Source: Clostridia bacterium
GTDB taxonomy: Bacteria > Bacillota > Clostridia > Oscillospirales > QAKW01
Direction: 5' to 3'
NCBI GenBank assembly: GCA_017442025.1
Contig: JAFSBD010000137.1
Coordinates: 1 to 7,393, forward strand
Length of the DNA: 7,393 nt
Part shown: positions 6,731 to 7,393 of the stretch, piece by piece
How positions within the stretch are numbered: position 1 is the stretch's first letter
How the letters are laid out: every line of letters begins with the position of its first letter
Notes under the pieces: model-generated
Databases searched by the model: none
Told to the model about the DNA's origin: nothing
Seen by the model: the letters and a program-made list of their open reading frames with translations, nothing else
Made by a program: the position numbers and the translations under genes

Positions 6731-7393
6731 TTATAAGCTATATAAATAACTGATTTCTTTTTGGGTTAAAGCACGGTATTGACCGGAGCGCAAAGTCCCA
6801 ATGGATAGATTGGCGATCTTATCACGCTTCAGCCGCAAGACCTCTAAGCCCAATGCCTCGCACATTTTGCGGATCTCGCGGTTTTTACCTTCATAAAGAG
6901 TGAGATAGAAAACGGTCCGATCGCCCTTCATCTCCAAGATCTCCAGTTCCGCCGAGCGGGTGGTATAATCATCTTCTTCGATATAAATCCCATTCTCAAA
7001 AGACTTGATATGCTCCCGATTCAAAGCGCCCTTAACAATAACCCGATAGGTCTTGGGGATGTGGTTAGCAGGATGGGTCAGTTTATTAGCCAGGTCGCCG
7101 TCGTTGGTCAGCAGCAACAACCCTTCGCTATCCTTATCCAACCGCCCAACGGGATAAAGGCGAATTCGCTCCTTGGCGATCAGATCTGCCACACACTTTC
7201 GCCCTTGCTCATCGCTCATGGTAGTAACATACCCACGGGGTTTATAGAGCATTAAGGTTACTTTTTCGCGGGTGATGGGCTTGATTACCTTTCCATCGAT
7301 CCGCACCAGATCCCGCGCACCGTCGGTCTTATCACCAAGGTGAACCGGATGGCCATTGAGGGTAACACGCCCCGCTTCGATCATGGCTTCCGC
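6731..7393 (-). CDS. rluB: RsuA/RluB-family rRNA pseudouridine synthase, N-terminus cut by window edge
   Basis: This cytoplasmic enzyme isomerises a specific uridine in ribosomal RNA; the RluB type acts on 23S rRNA (position 2605 in E. coli numbering). 220 residues are visible. The frame stays open to the window edge, reading Ala-Glu-Ala before the first Met at 7384. That Met sits inside the RNA-binding S4 domain (EAMIEAGRVTLNG), so it is not the true start and perhaps 15-20 residues are missing. The catalytic signature GRLDKDSEGLLLLTNDG is present, with the catalytic Asp encoded at 7136-7138. Further family motifs are KTYRVIVKG and EGKNREIRKMCEALGLEVLRL. Assignment to RluB over RsuA or RluE is by overall resemblance to Firmicute RluB and is less certain than the family. 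It is the first visible gene of a unit continuing into two lipoproteins; its promoter is outside the window. Confidence 0.88.
   Translation of the reverse strand, partial: AEAMIEAGRVTLNGHPVHLGDKTDGARDLVRIDGKVIKPITREKVTLMLYKPRGYVTTMSDEQGRKCVADLIAKERIRLYPVGRLDKDSEGLLLLTNDGDLANKLTHPANHIPKTYRVIVKGALNREHIKSFENGIYIEEDDYTTRSAELEILEMKGDRTVFYLTLYEGKNREIRKMCEALGLEVLRLKRDKIANLSIGTLRSGQYRALTQKEISYLYSL

Noticed and set aside
7382..7384. ATG at 7384 as the start of the pseudouridine synthase
   Set aside because: The frame continues upstream to the window edge, and this Met sits inside the S4 domain (Ala-Glu-Ala before Met-Ile-Glu-Ala-Gly-Arg). The gene is truncated by the window, not short.

Overview
The window looks like the chromosome of a Gram-positive anaerobe of the Clostridia/Eubacteriales type. 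The evidence is strong AAGGAG-type Shine-Dalgarno sites before most starts, short tightly packed genes of moderate base composition, Sec and lipoprotein signals of Firmicute style, a YmfF/YmfH-type M16 peptidase pair, and an Lgt N-terminus of the clostridial form. No mobile element, CRISPR array, tRNA or rRNA is visible. All six genes lie on the minus strand and nothing convincing is coded on the plus strand.

In the direction of transcription (high to low coordinates) the first block is a 5'-truncated RsuA/RluB-type pseudouridine synthase (6731-7393), followed by two small predicted lipoproteins (6089-6721 and 5635-6078). Gaps are 9 and 10 bases, and in both junctions the upstream stop codon is part of the next gene's ribosome binding site. 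This block ends at a perfect 14-bp hairpin with a T-tract (5598-5629).

The next gene (2723-5557) encodes a 944-residue exported protein. It has an N-terminal GHL10/DigH-like glycoside hydrolase domain, an Ig-like domain, an SH3-like domain, a possible AMIN-like domain, and a C-terminal zinc-dependent N-acetylmuramoyl-L-alanine amidase. Both ends are predicted to act on peptidoglycan, and the amidase would create the kind of stem-peptide-free glycan that DigH-type enzymes cut.

The last block starts from a plausible extended -10 promoter (2677-2705). It holds yfmF (1382-2644, an M16 subunit without the zinc motif), yfmH (93-1385, the zinc-bearing subunit) and the first 30 codons of lgt (1-92). 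yfmF and yfmH overlap by four bases (ATGA). The stop of yfmH abuts the ATG of lgt, whose Shine-Dalgarno lies inside the last codons of yfmH. The theme of the window is the cell envelope: lipoproteins, the enzyme that lipidates them, a wall hydrolase, and a protease pair translationally linked to lgt. Most of it is recognisable. The more interesting points are the two-activity wall hydrolase and the coupling of the M16 pair to lgt.
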